Assembly: GCF_037975245.1 (NCBI RefSeq)
Contig: NC_092567.1
Span: 849,501-913,500, forward strand
Reading direction: 5' to 3'
DNA from: Apostichopus japonicus
Lineage: Eukaryota > Echinodermata > Holothuroidea > Aspidochirotida > Stichopodidae
DNA: 64,000 bases
Position numbers and translations under genes: made by a program. Position 1 is the first letter of the stretch; each line of letters begins with the position of its first letter. The notes under the pieces are model-generated. The model did not search any database. It had not been told where the DNA came from and saw nothing but the letters and a program-made list of their open reading frames with translations. Shown piece after piece: positions 26,395 through 40,300 of this stretch.

Positions 26395-27667
26395 TTCGAG
26401 TTAAGGTTTGTGCTCGGCGTATTTATTGGTAATGTGTTTATCTGTTAAAAGTAATCATGACAACAGTTATATAACAGTATATCACCTTATATTATACTGT
26501 GTTGCCTTTCAAATCTTAATATGAATTATTAAATGGGTTATTTTTTTGCGCTGGGAAACATATAGTCATATACCATGTGATGTACAATCAATGTTTGGAT
26601 ACTATAACACAGAACCTTTCTTTGATATTAACTATTCAACTCTTCATAAGCACTCGCTATCATGACAATTACTTTAACTCCAGTACTAATAGTTCATATC
26701 AACTTCTATTTATCGATAATTCACGGTAAGTCTTGGTGATGCATGAAATTCAAGGAAGCATGGATTATGCATATAACATTAAGGGTGGAAGCTTTACAAG
26801 TGAGAGATCACGTTTCAATGCGAATATCTATACATGGAATTGTATGTTGTGACGCCATCTCTCAAAATACTACACAAATTGAATATACCAACATTAAATA
26901 AATTCTATTAGTAAAGACGCTCCTCCCTCCTAACATGATGATGGTTTATTTCACGTTCAGAGTCTCTCATCAATTACAGCGACTGTACTTTACTATGTGC
27001 ATATAGTTCTGTTATCGCAAAACAGGATCCATCCACCAACACAATATACATCAACTTTGTTTTGCGTTTTCTTGTCGGAGTGAGGAATTAAAATAAAATA
27101 ATGCGCAAACGGTTTACAACATATATTTTGGAAGCTTCACAACAAGTGTATATGCTTTCTTGTGTAACGAACAAGTCTTATTAATAATGTTCTCGTAAGC
27201 ACGCCTACACACAAACACACAGAACAACTTCGATGAAAACCTATATGCTCACCAGTTATGGCGGCTGAATTTAATCACTCACCGTTATACTTTAAAACAC
27301 ACGTAGCTTTTTAAAATCCAAGCATAGTTAAACGTAGGTAGAAAGTAGAAAGCGACATAATAATTACCTATGAAGACAGGAAAAATAAACCTGGAGATTG
27401 AACGAAATATCTCTCTGAGTACACTAAACTGAGAACAAACCGTTGTGTAGTACTTGATTTGCTAAATATTAAGTATGAAAAATTGCACATTGAACGTCGA
27501 AACGCAATGAACAAGGCCATTTCAACCGTGACGTCAATAGCACAATGAATCCCGTGCGTTATGTTTGTATACCTTCATTTAAACTTCATTTAACCCGTGT
27601 TCATTCAAGCAAAGCCAATGTAGTTTATTAAGTGAAATACAAAAGTCGATATTCCACATTTTCTCCT
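26395..27667. other. 5' flank of gene B
   Basis: Conserved with the 5' flanks of A, C and D. The candidate untranslated exon would end at 27368 (minus). A stretch present in the other 5' flanks (13605-13690 in unit I) is missing here. No other gene is seen. Confidence 0.3.
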
Positions 27668-27738
27668 GTAATGCCTATTTATAGAACATTACTCAGTTTG
27701 CTGTCGTTTTACTGTTAAGTATCGTATTATAAAGGCGG

Positions 27739-27746
27739 TATATATA
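27739..27746 (-). promoter_or_regulatory. TATA-like motif upstream of gene B
   Basis: The conserved TATATATA block, 1345 bp upstream of the gene B ATG. The LINE of unit III ends 92 bp further upstream (27838) in the same transcriptional direction. The role is inferred. Confidence 0.25.
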
Positions 27747-28195
27747 ACTTCAAACAGGAAATTGATTTATTTATTGAAGTACGGAATGGCAATAGAAAAT
27801 AACATGCAAAGAATAAAACGTACCCAGGTAGACAATATTTATTTATTTGTTTCTTTTTTCTCCACAGAAGTACAAAGCGGAGGGAAGTCTTCCATAAAGC
27901 TTAAAAGGCTTAACAAAGTGGAAGACTCCCAAACGAAAAAAGTAATTAATAAATACAAATTGAATTTTTGCTACATAATGTACAGTCACTGTTGAAGTAA
28001 ATAACTCATTTACATAATTTAATATGATGATATCAATTCTTTTTTTAAACATTACTTAAATGAATTCTTTGTAGTCTTAGATTTAACGATATTGCTTAAT
28101 GAGTTCCATAACTTAGTTGCACGGTTGCGAAAGCTGCGTGTACCTAATTTCGTATGATAGAAGTTGCAATGAGCATTTTGTCTATTTCGGGTATT

Positions 28196-30890
28196 TTAAT
28201 TGTATAATTCTACATTAATTGTAAAGACATTATGAAAGGAGCCCGGAAGTAGCCCATGCCATGCTTTATACGTAAATACAGCAAGTTGTAGCCTTATAAT
28301 ATCATTTAATTTCAGCAGGTTCTGACCATTAAACAATGGACTAGTATGCTGACGAAATGCAGCTAGTGTTATGTTACGAATTGCACCTTTTTGTAGTTTA
28401 TTGAGACGGCCAAGACAAGTTATGTTAGCACCACACAAAATAATAGAACAGTAGGACAGATGAGGTAGAATGAGCGTATTATAAATCATTCTTAGAATGT
28501 GTTTCGATAGGAAATGTTTTATTTTAGCGAGTATACCAATTTTCCTTGCAACCTTTGAACATATTACTGAAATATGTTGTTGCCAACTTAGTTTTGAATC
28601 AATATATACACCTAAAAATTTTATGTAGTCAAGGGTTGTTGGAGGAATTAAAAACAATGTAGTGTGTTTTGTTGACATTAATAGAAAGCTTGTTTGACCG
28701 AAACCAGTTACTAAACTTTTCTAGTTCATTAGATACAGTAATAGGTAGGATGCTAATATTGTCAGAGTCGAAAAAAAAAGTGGTGTCATCAGCAAACAGA
28801 GTAACTTTTGCAATATTGGACACTTGACATATGTCGTTTACACAAATAATGAATAATAGAGGTCCCAGGATAGATCCCTGTGGTAAACCACAATGGACTT
28901 GGACAAGATCAGAGTTATGTGACTTATACGCAGTAAATTGGTAACGGTGAGATAGGTAGCTGTCGAACCAATTTAGAGTAGTACCTCTTATGTGCAACTT
29001 ATTCAGTTAAATAGAATGATTAATGGTATCAAACGCTTTTCGTAAGTCTAGAAATACACCAATGCAATTCTTATGTTGATCAAGTTTACTGTAGAGATTA
29101 TCAATTGCATCTACCAGAGCGAGCTCAGTGGAGTGATTGTATCGAAATCCGTACTGTTGTTTATTGAAAATGTTGAGTTTATCCAAGAATCTACAAATAC
29201 GATTAAACAATAGTCCTCCTGTAAGTTTCGCAAAACAAGAGAGTAACGATATTGGCCGGTAATTTTCATATACATTGTTCTGGCCATTTTAGTAAATTGG
29301 TAAATCTTTAGCAATTTTCAACTGTATTAAATGATAGGTTACAAATATGGGCTAGTGGTGTGACAATATACTTAGCGGCCTGTTTGATAATATCAGGACT
29401 GAAATCGTCATATCCTGCAGCCTTTTTTGGGTTTAATTTGCAGTGTCGATAGTTTTCAGTAATTCTTCTTCCGTTACGAGGAAGATGAACATGACTTTGG
29501 GTTGGGATTTCTGCGTTTGTGCAAACAAATCTCAGCTTTTTCAAGGGGTTTAATCTTGCTGGCCAGTGAAGGGCCTACATTTACAAAGTAATTGTTAAAA
29601 CTATTAGCAATTTCCTGGTTGTCCGTGACAACGTTTTGGTTATGGTGAAAGGCCGTAGAATATGACGATTGACTGACATTTTTTGTAAGAGTTCATTGAC
29701 TGTTTTCCAGGAACCATTAATGTTATTATTGCTCTCGATAAATTTATTGTGAAAGTATAGTTTCTTTGATGTTCTGATAATATGTGTTAATTTATTTCGA
29801 TAAATAATGTAACATACCTTCTTGTTATTCGATGTTGGATCCTTTAATTGACGTCTATACAAATGATTTTTCTTTTTTATTGATTTTAATATACCACTAG
29901 TAATCCAAGGGTGTCTCTTTTTACGTTTTTTTCTTACATTAATAACATGCACTGGAAAACAGTCATTGTACATATAACTAAAATGATTAAATAATACATT
30001 ATAAGATACATTAGCATCCTTTTCATTAAGAACATCATCCCAATGCTTATATTCTAATTGGGGAATCAAATTACTGATATTATTTATATTGTAATTACGA
30101 ATACGTTTACTATCTCTATTATAGTTTCTAAGTCTTGAATTATTGTCAAGGAAGATGGGAAAGTGGTCGGTAATGTCGGTTACAAATATGCTTGAGTTAA
30201 TTGCAGAATCATCATTAGCAAATATGTTATCAATTAAAGTTGACGATGTACTTGCAACACGGGTAGGATTTGTAATTGCTGGATAAAAATTATTCGAAAA
30301 AGCTAAGTTGAGAAAATCTGTAGATAAGTGGTCGTCAAGTAAGTTATTGTTGAAATCACCCATGATATAAGAATTACTACGTGATTCTGTTAATTTGCCA
30401 TAAATGTTTTGAAACTAAAATTCGTCATAAGAACCCGTCGGTGGTCTATAAATAATGCCAAAAACGTAATGCTTTCTGCCATTTGGGGGGGGGGGGGGGG
30501 TGATCTCTATGAAAAGAGACTCAATTGAGTCATTTAATACAGAGAGATCGTCTCTGCATTTGTAATTATAGTTTTTTTTAATGAATTAACAAACCCCACC
30601 TCCCCTTCTTTTATGGCGGTGTTTTTCTACAAGTCGATAATTATTAATATTGATGATGGATGTATTATTATTGTCATTCAACCAAGTTTCCGTAAAGCCC
30701 AAGGTCCAGAATTCGTTATTAAGTAATGAGATGAAAGTGGTAATATTATCAAAATTTTTGTTAAGACTCCGACTGTTCATATGGAAAATGGTAAAACCAT
30801 TACTAGGGGTAAATTATTATACTTATCGATGTTATAATACTCACAGGAAATATTATCCCTTGTTTCTATTTTGTTTTTTGTTGAATCCAT
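28196..30890 (-). pseudogene. LINE ORF2 remnant (unit III)
   Basis: Copy of 529-3220 with the same order of endonuclease (FTETWL near 30650, MGDFNNNLLD at 30363), reverse transcriptase (GLPQGSILGPLLF, LFADDTTFFF in 28997-28629) and C-terminal region (28678-28196). It has more frameshifts than the unit I copy: the RT core that is one frame in unit I (1654-962) is split into three here (29314-29111, 29210-29007, 28997-28629). It is not functional. Confidence 0.8.
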
Positions 30891-31137
30891 TAATACAAGA
30901 AAGAGTATGATGACGATGACGATATAGAAGTCAGGTTTGATTATTTTTGCTTCTTACGGTTCTAACCTTGCTAAGTTTTGGTGTTGGTGTTTTCTTCTTG
31001 TGTCTTACAAAAATGAAGTTGTCTTCATCCAAAGACATGTGCCTTTTAAGGTGTGCCATAGAGTCATTTACAGTTTCAGTGGTGTCTCCAATATTTCCTG
31101 GTTGGATTTTACGTTCTGTTGGTCTTTGTAGTCGGGT

Positions 31138-31965
31138 TTACTGTGCTTCGTCAGTGGGAGTTTTCTTGGTCGCTGTGGTCGTAGCCTTCGCTTTCTTGGG
31201 AGATTTCGGTGGTTTCTGCTGTGGCTGGATGGTGGTAGGCAGAGGTGAAGGGCCTTCTGCAACGTTGTCCTCTATTGGTTTCTCAGCATTGTCTGGTGTC
31301 TCACTGTTAGTTTCCATTGTATCTTGTGCATCCAGATCATTTTCATTTTGGTCAACTTCTTCCGTACAATCAAAACTTTTGTGTCCGAACTGTTGACATC
31401 GAAAGCACTTCACTTTCGGGCAACGCCTTTCTGCGTGTCCTTGTTTTCCGCAAATTCGGCAAATGTATTTCGGGCATTCTTTCATCGTGTGTTTCTCACT
31501 CAGCCAGTTATTACATACCTTGATTTGGCCATTATGCTTGACTCTCATGTGTATGTTGTCAATAGTCACTGCGTACGGTAGGCTTTTAGCGTTGGTTGGC
31601 ATCTGCAATCTCGCGTATCGAATGCCATTTTCAATCTCTGGGAACTCCTCGTAGTGATTTCTTGTCCAGTCTGTTTTCACCAAGCAGCCATATCCTTCAA
31701 GTTTCGACGAGAGTTCGGCATCCTCGATATAACTTGGAATACCGTATAGGCTTACTGTTCATATCGTTTTCTCTACACCGACAACATTACTATATTCTCC
31801 TTTAGTTTCTAATCCGGTTTCTTGGATCAGTTCAGCATCGGCTCCATTCTTCAAAGTAACAATCCATTGTCCAGACGTTTTGACGCAACCTATTATTCTT
31901 TGGTTCCCGACATCAGCGTGAATCGATTTTACTAAGTCCGTGTAGCTATAGTCTTTATCAAACAC
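31138..31965 (-). pseudogene. LINE ORF1 remnant with zinc knuckles (unit III)
   Basis: Copy of 3468-4295, with the same single in-frame TGA (31761-31759) followed by continued frame. The second knuckle reads CRICGKQGHAERRC, with the Gly usual at this position; unit I has Glu. This copy is therefore closer to the family consensus there. Confidence 0.8.
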
Positions 31966-32347
31966 TCTAACACTGTTCTCCTTCAGATTGATTGGAGCCG
32001 ATTTCGCGGAATCTATTCTAGCACTATCGCATACCTCAGCGGCGTTCGACTACTCACATAGATTTGTTTAGGGTAAAAAATAAGGAAGCTAAGCGTTTGT
32101 CCACAAAAATAGGCAATTCAAAGCCGTCATATAAGGCTACGTAAAGGTTTTGAGTTAATTTACCCCGTATCAAACTTTCGTAACGGTTAAGTAACGTTGT
32201 AAAAAATGTTGAAAAGATGAGACACGTCTTGCAGTCTCAACTGTCAACTGTCAAGTTATATATAAGAAGAAAAGAAATCGTCGTTTCTATGTTTCGATCA
32301 AATATAATCATACTTTTAACAGTGATAAAATTATTGTGAAATTGTCC

Positions 32348-32965
32348 TCATTTTGTAACTGAGGAGTGGGTCCCCGTAAGAATTAACATTAGACATTTAA
32401 CAACGAGACCGTTGACATCGGTACATATGGCAAGCACATATTGTGATAGTATTTGACATTGCCATGATACCTGTGAAGGTTCCATGTCACTTAAATGTTT
32501 CCCCTTGGAGTTGTAGCAACACTCGATCTGCATTAAATTTCACCTTCGATCTCTGTCATTTGGTTCGATGTGCCTGAGAGACACAAGGGTTCATCCCGGT
32601 GACCTTCCCACCAAGTTTGCAGAAATCGGTCCAGCCGTTCTGGGGGAGCTTTGGACACAAATTGTATGAAAATATATAATTTGACCTTTAACCACGTGAC
32701 CTGTGACCTTCAAGTTTGATTCCCATGGCAACCACACATTTTGAAAATGCTTGACATTCCTATTATACTTGACCATTGACCTTTGTCATTTGGTTAGGAG
32801 GGTCTTCGAGACAAAAAGATTTACCCTGGGGTACCTTCCCACCAAGTTTGAAGAGAATCGCCCCAGCCGTCTATTACGAATTTTATGACACCAAATTGGG
32901 CTAAAAAATTCATTTGACCTTTAACCACGTGACTTTTGACCTCGGTTTCCATGGCTAATTTTGAT
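32348..32965. repeat. TGACCT/CACGTG-rich modules (unit III)
   Basis: Copy of 4680-5300, almost unchanged. Unit III continues into 33009-33684, which unit I has lost. Confidence 0.6.
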
Positions 32966-34285
32966 AGTACTTCACCGTTTTATTATATACGAAATGTCTT
33001 TTGAAAATGATATGCTTGATGAGTCTGTTGAGCATTAACCGTGTTATGATGTACTGGACTTTGTTCGTTGTTCACTGTTTGCAAAGATGTAAAGAAGTCA
33101 AAGAAATTCAAAAGGTACGGTAGTATCATATGCTCACTCGACTTGTTTACACCTTGCTCACTAGCCATTGGTGCCAAATTCTGTTTTTTTTTTAAAACTC
33201 CCATTTTACCTGTACTGTTTATTAGTGTGTCTTTTCCGTGCTCTTTCTTCACTCCTATTCAACGATTGTTTCATATGTGGACCATGTTTTTAGAAAATCA
33301 TTACTCGAGATAGGAATACACTAGAGAGCTTCCCATAGCTTTTTTTTGCACATAAAACAGCCTGCATCAATAAACAACTGGACTTTTCTTTTTTGTCTTC
33401 AAAGATTTGATTACATTAAAAAACCGGTCGTTTTGACCTTTTTTTTCTAAAAAATCGTGAGAAAAGTTAAAAATTTCAATCAACTATAACCCTTTCCGAT
33501 ACAACTAGCTAAGACATACAATCAAATCAGGAGCCTCACGTATTTGAAACGGTATTTAGCACATATTATCATGGCTAAATACTACGAAGAGGCGTTATAC
33601 CCATGAAGATATATTTTGTATTTTTAAACAGCTGTAAAGTATATGTGTTATGTTTCGGGGAAGCCCAAGGTTTATCCGATACATTTTTCCCGAGTTATTG
33701 CAACTACTGTGGACTTAAGGTGAAAGGCAAATTAGAACATGGGAAGTTGTGGTGTTCCATCGAGGATTGTAATATGACTCGATAAACACTCATTTTCAAC
33801 ATGAGTCAGAAACCTACATTGGGGCTAAGTCCGTTTTAGAGAAATGACGGTTTCGACGACAGTACCTTAGAAACGTTCCTTTTGTTCCGTCTTCATATAT
33901 TCTGCTGCAGATGGTACATGGACAATGTGTCATTATTAGGAAAACTCTTCGTTGGACAAGTTTTATAACAGAAATGCTTAAGAACAAGTCTTAGTTTGGA
34001 TAATATTGGAAAGTACCGTAGTGCTGCAGTATGGTTATGAAATAATCTAAATTTCGCGTATAGCTTTTGTCTTAATCATGCATGATTACACTTTGATTAA
34101 GGTTTACTCGTTTATTATGGCACTTATACCTCTTTTCAATCACGTAAGTCAACCGTAACCCCCCCCCCCCCCCAGACTGCTCAAAGTGCTTGAACCCGAA
34201 AAGAAAAGCCATATCCCTATTGAGACCATGACAGTGTGACCGTACTTTAAGGATCAATTCAACTTCAACAAGGAGGTCGAATTGA
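32966..34285. other. Intergenic, no gene seen (unit III)
   Basis: AT-rich sequence with T homopolymers and a poly-C tract (about 34159-34173). 33245 onward is paralogous to 14760-15690 in unit II. Short open frames here are not conserved between copies. Confidence 0.5.
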
Positions 34286-34289
34286 TATT

Positions 34290-34520
34290 TGATATGGGGA
34301 TATTCGTCCGGGGTTATTTATCCGGGGGGTAATTGTCTAGGGGGTATTCGTCCGAGGAGGTAGTTGTCCGGGTGGGTAGTTGTCCGGGGTATTGTCCTCG
34401 GGGGTAATCGTCCGGGGGTATTTGTCCGAGGTATATTTGTCCGGTGGGTAATCGTCCAGGGGGTTATTGACTGGGGGGTAATCGTCCGGCTGTATTTGTC
34501 TTGGTGGTATTTGTCCTGTC
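34290..34520. repeat. G-rich tandem repeat of a GTCCGGGGGTAATT-type unit (unit III)
   Basis: Copy of 5945-6175 with only isolated base changes. Confidence 0.8.
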
Positions 34521-37304
34521 ACGTATTGATTGAACTATTTCTTTTCATTACAATCGTCTACAAAATACCAATTTAACGTTACGTAGTGAGCCTTTTCAAA
34601 AGTAAGCACTTCTATAAACTATTAATGAATATAAACGAATGAGAGCATTATGATACGTTGATATGATGACAACAATTTTGTAATCCTGTCGGGTTAGAAT
34701 CACAGTCGATCGTTTCTCAAATGACCAAGGTTACCAATGCGGCGACACTTGAATGCCCTTCCACACATGAATCCAAATGCTGGTTAGGAGGACACACAAA
34801 TTTTCTGTTACTAAATATATCCTTAATAAGAAGACGTTTACGTTTCAAATTGTTACACTAACGTTTGATGTAAGTGAATGCTCAAATTGAATGGAACTGC
34901 GTCGGATGCCACGTAGCCATCGCATGCTAGATGTAAACAACTCTTATCATGGCAGTTTATGAATTATAGTGTCACTGAACATTTTCCGAATATCGATAGA
35001 AATGGACGGCTCCACTCCATTGTTATTTAGGTAAGTGATTTAAAGTCTCGGATCGATTGGTAATGGTTACTGCAGAGAAGTGCGAATGATACAAGATGCA
35101 AAAATACATATACTCTCATGCCAAAAGTGTTATTTTTTGCAGTCGTTTCTGGATTCCAAGTTCAAAGATGCTTTGTTGAAGTGATCTCAAATATAGCGTA
35201 ATGTATTTTACCCCTCTAAACAACAACATAAACTTTTCTTCAAACTTTTCTACAACATTTTTCATGGGGTAAATCGATCTCGACCGACGAGTTTTCTTGA
35301 ACGACTACCGTGACTATCCGTAGCATTGTATTTTTATAATCATTTAAGTCATATATTCAACGTCATTTATTCACTTATATATCAAAGTAATTTTTACACA
35401 ACTTACTTTCATATTAAATTACATTAACACATGTTTGACTACAAGATCAACGATTTCGGGCTAATTCGGGCAGATTGTAAAAAAAAAATATCCAAGACAC
35501 CATTTCCTTTCCACCTGGGATATATTATTAGGTCGTGACAAGTAAAGTACAAGCATTAATAGGCCAACACAATATCATACGATTGAACAGAGATATAACT
35601 GCCATACTAAACTAGTAAATCTTGGTTAAGTTGTAATAATATGATAAAAACAAAACATCCACCACTACAAAACTTAAGCTTCTCCGAAACATAGTAAATG
35701 TATTGTATGGGTTAAGAGGAAGATAAAATATTTACAAACACACATCAGTTAAATGTAGCCGTGAATTGAGTAAAATGACTAGTAATCAATCATCACGATT
35801 TTCAATGAACAGTATTTGGTAAGGCTATATCGCATACCAAGACAGTGTTGTATAGACAGTAGTTACTATAATGTTCTTTCTTGCAACCGGACATATCTTA
35901 GAATTTCTACATACAACTTCCCCTCAAAACAAGGGTTCTTTAATGATGTTAATTTTGTTAATGTAATGTACATGTCACCCCAGAGGATCCCTTTAAGGAA
36001 TGACTAGGTCTTTCTTTACAGACCAATGGATTAACAATACGAGTTTTGTCTCAATTGAGGAGATAATATAATCAATTCATTCGAACTTAAGTTACTACCT
36101 CATGCATCCATCAACGACGCGTGAATATTGTATAAGCAATCTCTTTCAAGATATAGCTTTGTCGAAAGATAAATAAACATCGTACGTGTATTGTTTAAGA
36201 TAATTTCAATTCAGTTATTATATGCAAGTTATATATAGATACACGATATGAGACTCAATAAGCAAATCAAGCTGAAAATATTGCTGAGTGGAATCTTTCA
36301 AACATAACTTTACTCGAGTATAGGTTTGCAATGGTTTTGTTTTAGACAATGCAAGTACTCAGACAGGGACTTTATTTATTTCGTCAGGAACAATAAACTT
36401 CCACAGAAGGTGTTTTAACTATAGTGTTTTTCTTTCTATGCTATTATGGATGACGCTGATTTTATTGTCACATTTCAACTCTGGCGGGCATTGTTATTAC
36501 GATGACTCACGAATCATTTTGCCTATGGCAAGCCAAAAGATGATCAAGACTTGAGCAAAAACTTCGGGCGGAATATCTGCCATTTGAGACAGTTTGCCAA
36601 TGGAAACTATTTTTTATTGTCACCTCATATCATGCTTCAAGGAACTCGTATCGGCAATATGAATAGTTCCAAGCCTTCATATGATGAAACACGATAATTC
36701 TGCTCAAACTGTCAGTTCTTGCGCTATAAGCGTCACAGTACCTCATTGTAAAAATAAGTCCGAACTTGGCAGAGAATAATATAGTGGGATGTTATGAACA
36801 TGTTCGTTGAATAAAGGACATCATTTCAAATACTATTAATTAGCGAATCGCTCCAAACATCCAATCACATTTCAACACAAGATATTTTTCAAGCAAGCAA
36901 TGTATAAGTGTTATAAAAAATCTACTTTAAAAAAATAACATTTGATACCTCGAACCAGCAAATGAAACGTTGATCTAACAAAGTTCCTCCTGTCCAACTA
37001 ATTATGTTTTGTTTTACCATGATCATGAACGATCATTGCAAAGAATGAATCAAACCAGTTGAATAAGAATTATGAATCGTCTGTTTATTTTTATGTAAGT
37101 ACATTACAACAACGATATACTTCTATTGTTCGAAATTGACAGATGTTGAAAGACATGGAACTTTGTTGCGCAACGTCGATGACGAACACAAAATGTTAGC
37201 AACCGGTAACCAAGACGGTAGACAGAAAAAATGGATTAAAATCTATAATTGTAACTTTCGCATTATCTCAGAGTATAAGCAAAAGGAAGCAAAAATATGT
37301 TGTC
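34521..37304. other. 3' flank of gene C, no other gene seen
   Basis: Holds the alpha version of the site into which the 3.1 kb element inserted in beta units (near 36690), and a candidate AATAAA for gene C at 37084-37089 (minus), 216 bp past the stop. No other gene is recognised. Confidence 0.45.
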
Positions 37305-40300
37305 TTAATTCGCATTAACGACATGTTGATTGTTCACTGCATAGTTGTAAGATGGTGGTACACCTTGGATGTTTGAAGTATATGGAATTGGCTGACCATT
37401 GGTTATGATCACTGCAGGGTAATGGGCCTGGGTATTGATTGGTTGATGTGGTAGCTGGGTGGGTTGGTATACAATCTAGAAATTTAAAGTTGATTGATAT
37501 CAGATATCAGACGGAGTAAACTTATAAATGAACATCATATCATACCATTAATCATATCATATCATATTGTATCACTATATAACTATATTATTAAATCCTG
37601 TACTAAAGACGTTTCGCGTACTTGTGTAGGAATTCTGATATCATGTCATATTGCATATTGATAACTATATTATATAAATATATTTGGAATTTCGTTGATT
37701 TAGTGCAAATAGTATATACAACTGTACCTTTCTGTTAAATAATGACATATTAACTGCACCTTAACACATAATAGCAATTGCTATTCAAGCTATGAGCTGT
37801 TCAGTTTAAAACTTAAGCCGGAACTGGGTATCCATTACAATTTGTTAATTTGTAGTCACGATGTAACGAACAAATCCCAGAATGATAAACGAGGGAATAA
37901 CTTCATTACTGAGTTTCCTAAATTGACATCTTATAGATGAAATACCGATTAAAAAATTAGTTTGTTACAAATAACAGAAAATATTTGACCACTATAATTA
38001 CTTCAATATATCGAATTTTATTTAAAAAAGTGTGGGTAGTTTTAAGCGACCTTAACTTTATTACATTAACAAGTTACTTTTGCATTCACTTGTGTTACCG
38101 TCGTCATTTACATAAAGAAAGCAGTTTGTTCACATTCAGTGAATAAATGTTGCAATAATGAAGATCTATATGACGTAATACACTAATGACAATTGTTATA
38201 ACACTATCAATAATAACAGCACTATATATTTGTAGCTAAAGTAAAAAAATATATGTTAATATTGAAGACATTCACTGTGTTAACACGCAGGGACGTAGCC
38301 AAAAAATTGAAATGGTGGAGTAGAATTTGAAAAGAGCCACTTCTCACAAAAGGAGCATTATTACACCTAAGGTAGCGGCATCATTTACAAAGAAAGTTCT
38401 GCTCGAAATGCCTCCCACGTTGCAGGAAATAAATAATAATATACGGTAAGAGCATTGTATAACGTAGCACACGAACTTTCAGAGAAAAGATTGAGAAGGG
38501 TTGCTTAGCTTACTTCAACCTGAAAAGAGGGCTTTAATGATATTTCCTGTTTTTAGTTACATTTTATTTTTCAGGATACTGAAAGGGAGGGGACAATATC
38601 TCCCATTGCTCCCCTGGCTACGTCCCTGGCAGACGTCTAACTAAGATGTCTGCAATTTACAACGTGATTGTACTTTGGTAGATGTTTTTGTTATTTCTTA
38701 AGATATCAGAGAAATAAAAGTTTGTCAAATTATCACGAAAACGTTCTTAGCAATGAACTGTTTTTCCACATTGTAAAAAAATCTAAGGAAACAGTGACCA
38801 CACTTACCATTTGCTGAGGCTGATTGTTACTTCCAGGACAAACTGCAACACAGGTGAAGCTTGCTCCGATGATGGCAGCCAGTGATTGGATGGCACAGGT
38901 CACAGCCAATAAGATGTAAAACGCCAAATGAGTGTTCGCCTGGTGTACGTTCCCATCATCGTAGTAGTAGTAGTACTGTTAACAAATACGTCATGATGAC
39001 ATCATAGCACATGAATTTTACATTTCTTTTACTACATTGTAAGTTCTTTAGTTGCCCCAGAACAATGGCACGTTTTTTTTTTCTTAGCCTCCGATGTACT
39101 CTGAATTCAAGGTTTTGTTTTACCAACGTATACTTCTGTGGGTAAATGATTTGTATAAAAGCAGCAACAAAGAAGAAGAAATGTTTTTTTTTTTTACCAT
39201 GTGGATTTCTTTCAATAGTAAATTAGAAAAATTAATTAAGCGGTGATTTAACGTCTGTTCTTTAACTAAAACCGCCTTTTTGCAAACAGTTAACAATGAC
39301 AACCGTAGTATTCCGTTAGTAATAAATGAGGTCACGTGGGGAAAATGTTAATGACTGCAGGTCAAGTAACAGTTGCAACAAATTATTGCTCAACGCTATG
39401 GGATACGAATTTTGATTCACATATTTAATTTACACTACATCTAAACGATGGTATTACTTACGCCGTTCTTCAATGAACCTACGCAATTTGCCGCAACTGC
39501 TGAACTGATGAGGCCGCCACCACCAATGACTGACGCAATGATGGCCAGAATCATGTAAACAATGACCTGCAATAATAAGAACAATTCGCAAGAGGGATTT
39601 GTTTTAAAATCGGGGTAACCATGTGAAGCCAATTCCCATTTAGAGAGTTTTTTTTTTACGCAGAACAAAACTGGATTTTTTTTAGACGTAAACTTGTACA
39701 TTTTGATGCACATGTATCATTATGTTTGTGACTAGGTCTACAGGAAAGGTAGGGCTAATAACTGTTGTTTATTTAGGAATTTGGTGTGATCCGTATGTTA
39801 ATCGTAAGAACAACAACGTAGGCAACAAAGTAGAGTTAATGTAACACGACAGTACATTGAACCGTTATGTTCCTCGATCTCAAATAAACGAATATGAGAT
39901 ATCAAGTTTCGAAGTTCCCACCTTTTACCAGATTGCAACTTGTGGTACCTAGTTATATCTTCCTCGACAGAAGGTAGGACTGAAAACGATAATGCCGATC
40001 TGCGGATTTATTATACGCAGCTTCCATATGGACTAGACCTTTCCCTTGCGAAATTCTTGGTATAGGGTCACAACTCCAAGAGAAATCCAAGAGTGGATGA
40101 CTTGCAACAAGTTAAAATTAAATGAGAGCAAAACTGAGTTCATTGTGCTTGGATCACCCTATTTTCTTCAGAAACTGCCACCTGTGTAACACAGTCGGTT
40201 CGGAACTTGGGCATAATGTTTGATGCAAATATGACTATGACTAAACAAGTATCTAGCCTCTGTCAATCGACACATTTCCAGTTAAGAAACATCCGGAGAA

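Larger units (their letters stand above)
27838..32266 (-). mobile_element. Near-complete CR1/Jockey-like LINE, unit III
   Basis: Same element at the same site as 171-4596, including the shared ORF1 stop codon, so it was copied by duplication and not inserted independently. Private indels occur, for example one G fewer in ORF2 near 30806, about 17 bp lost near 29320, and a longer poly-G tract (30486-30500). Confidence 0.85.
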
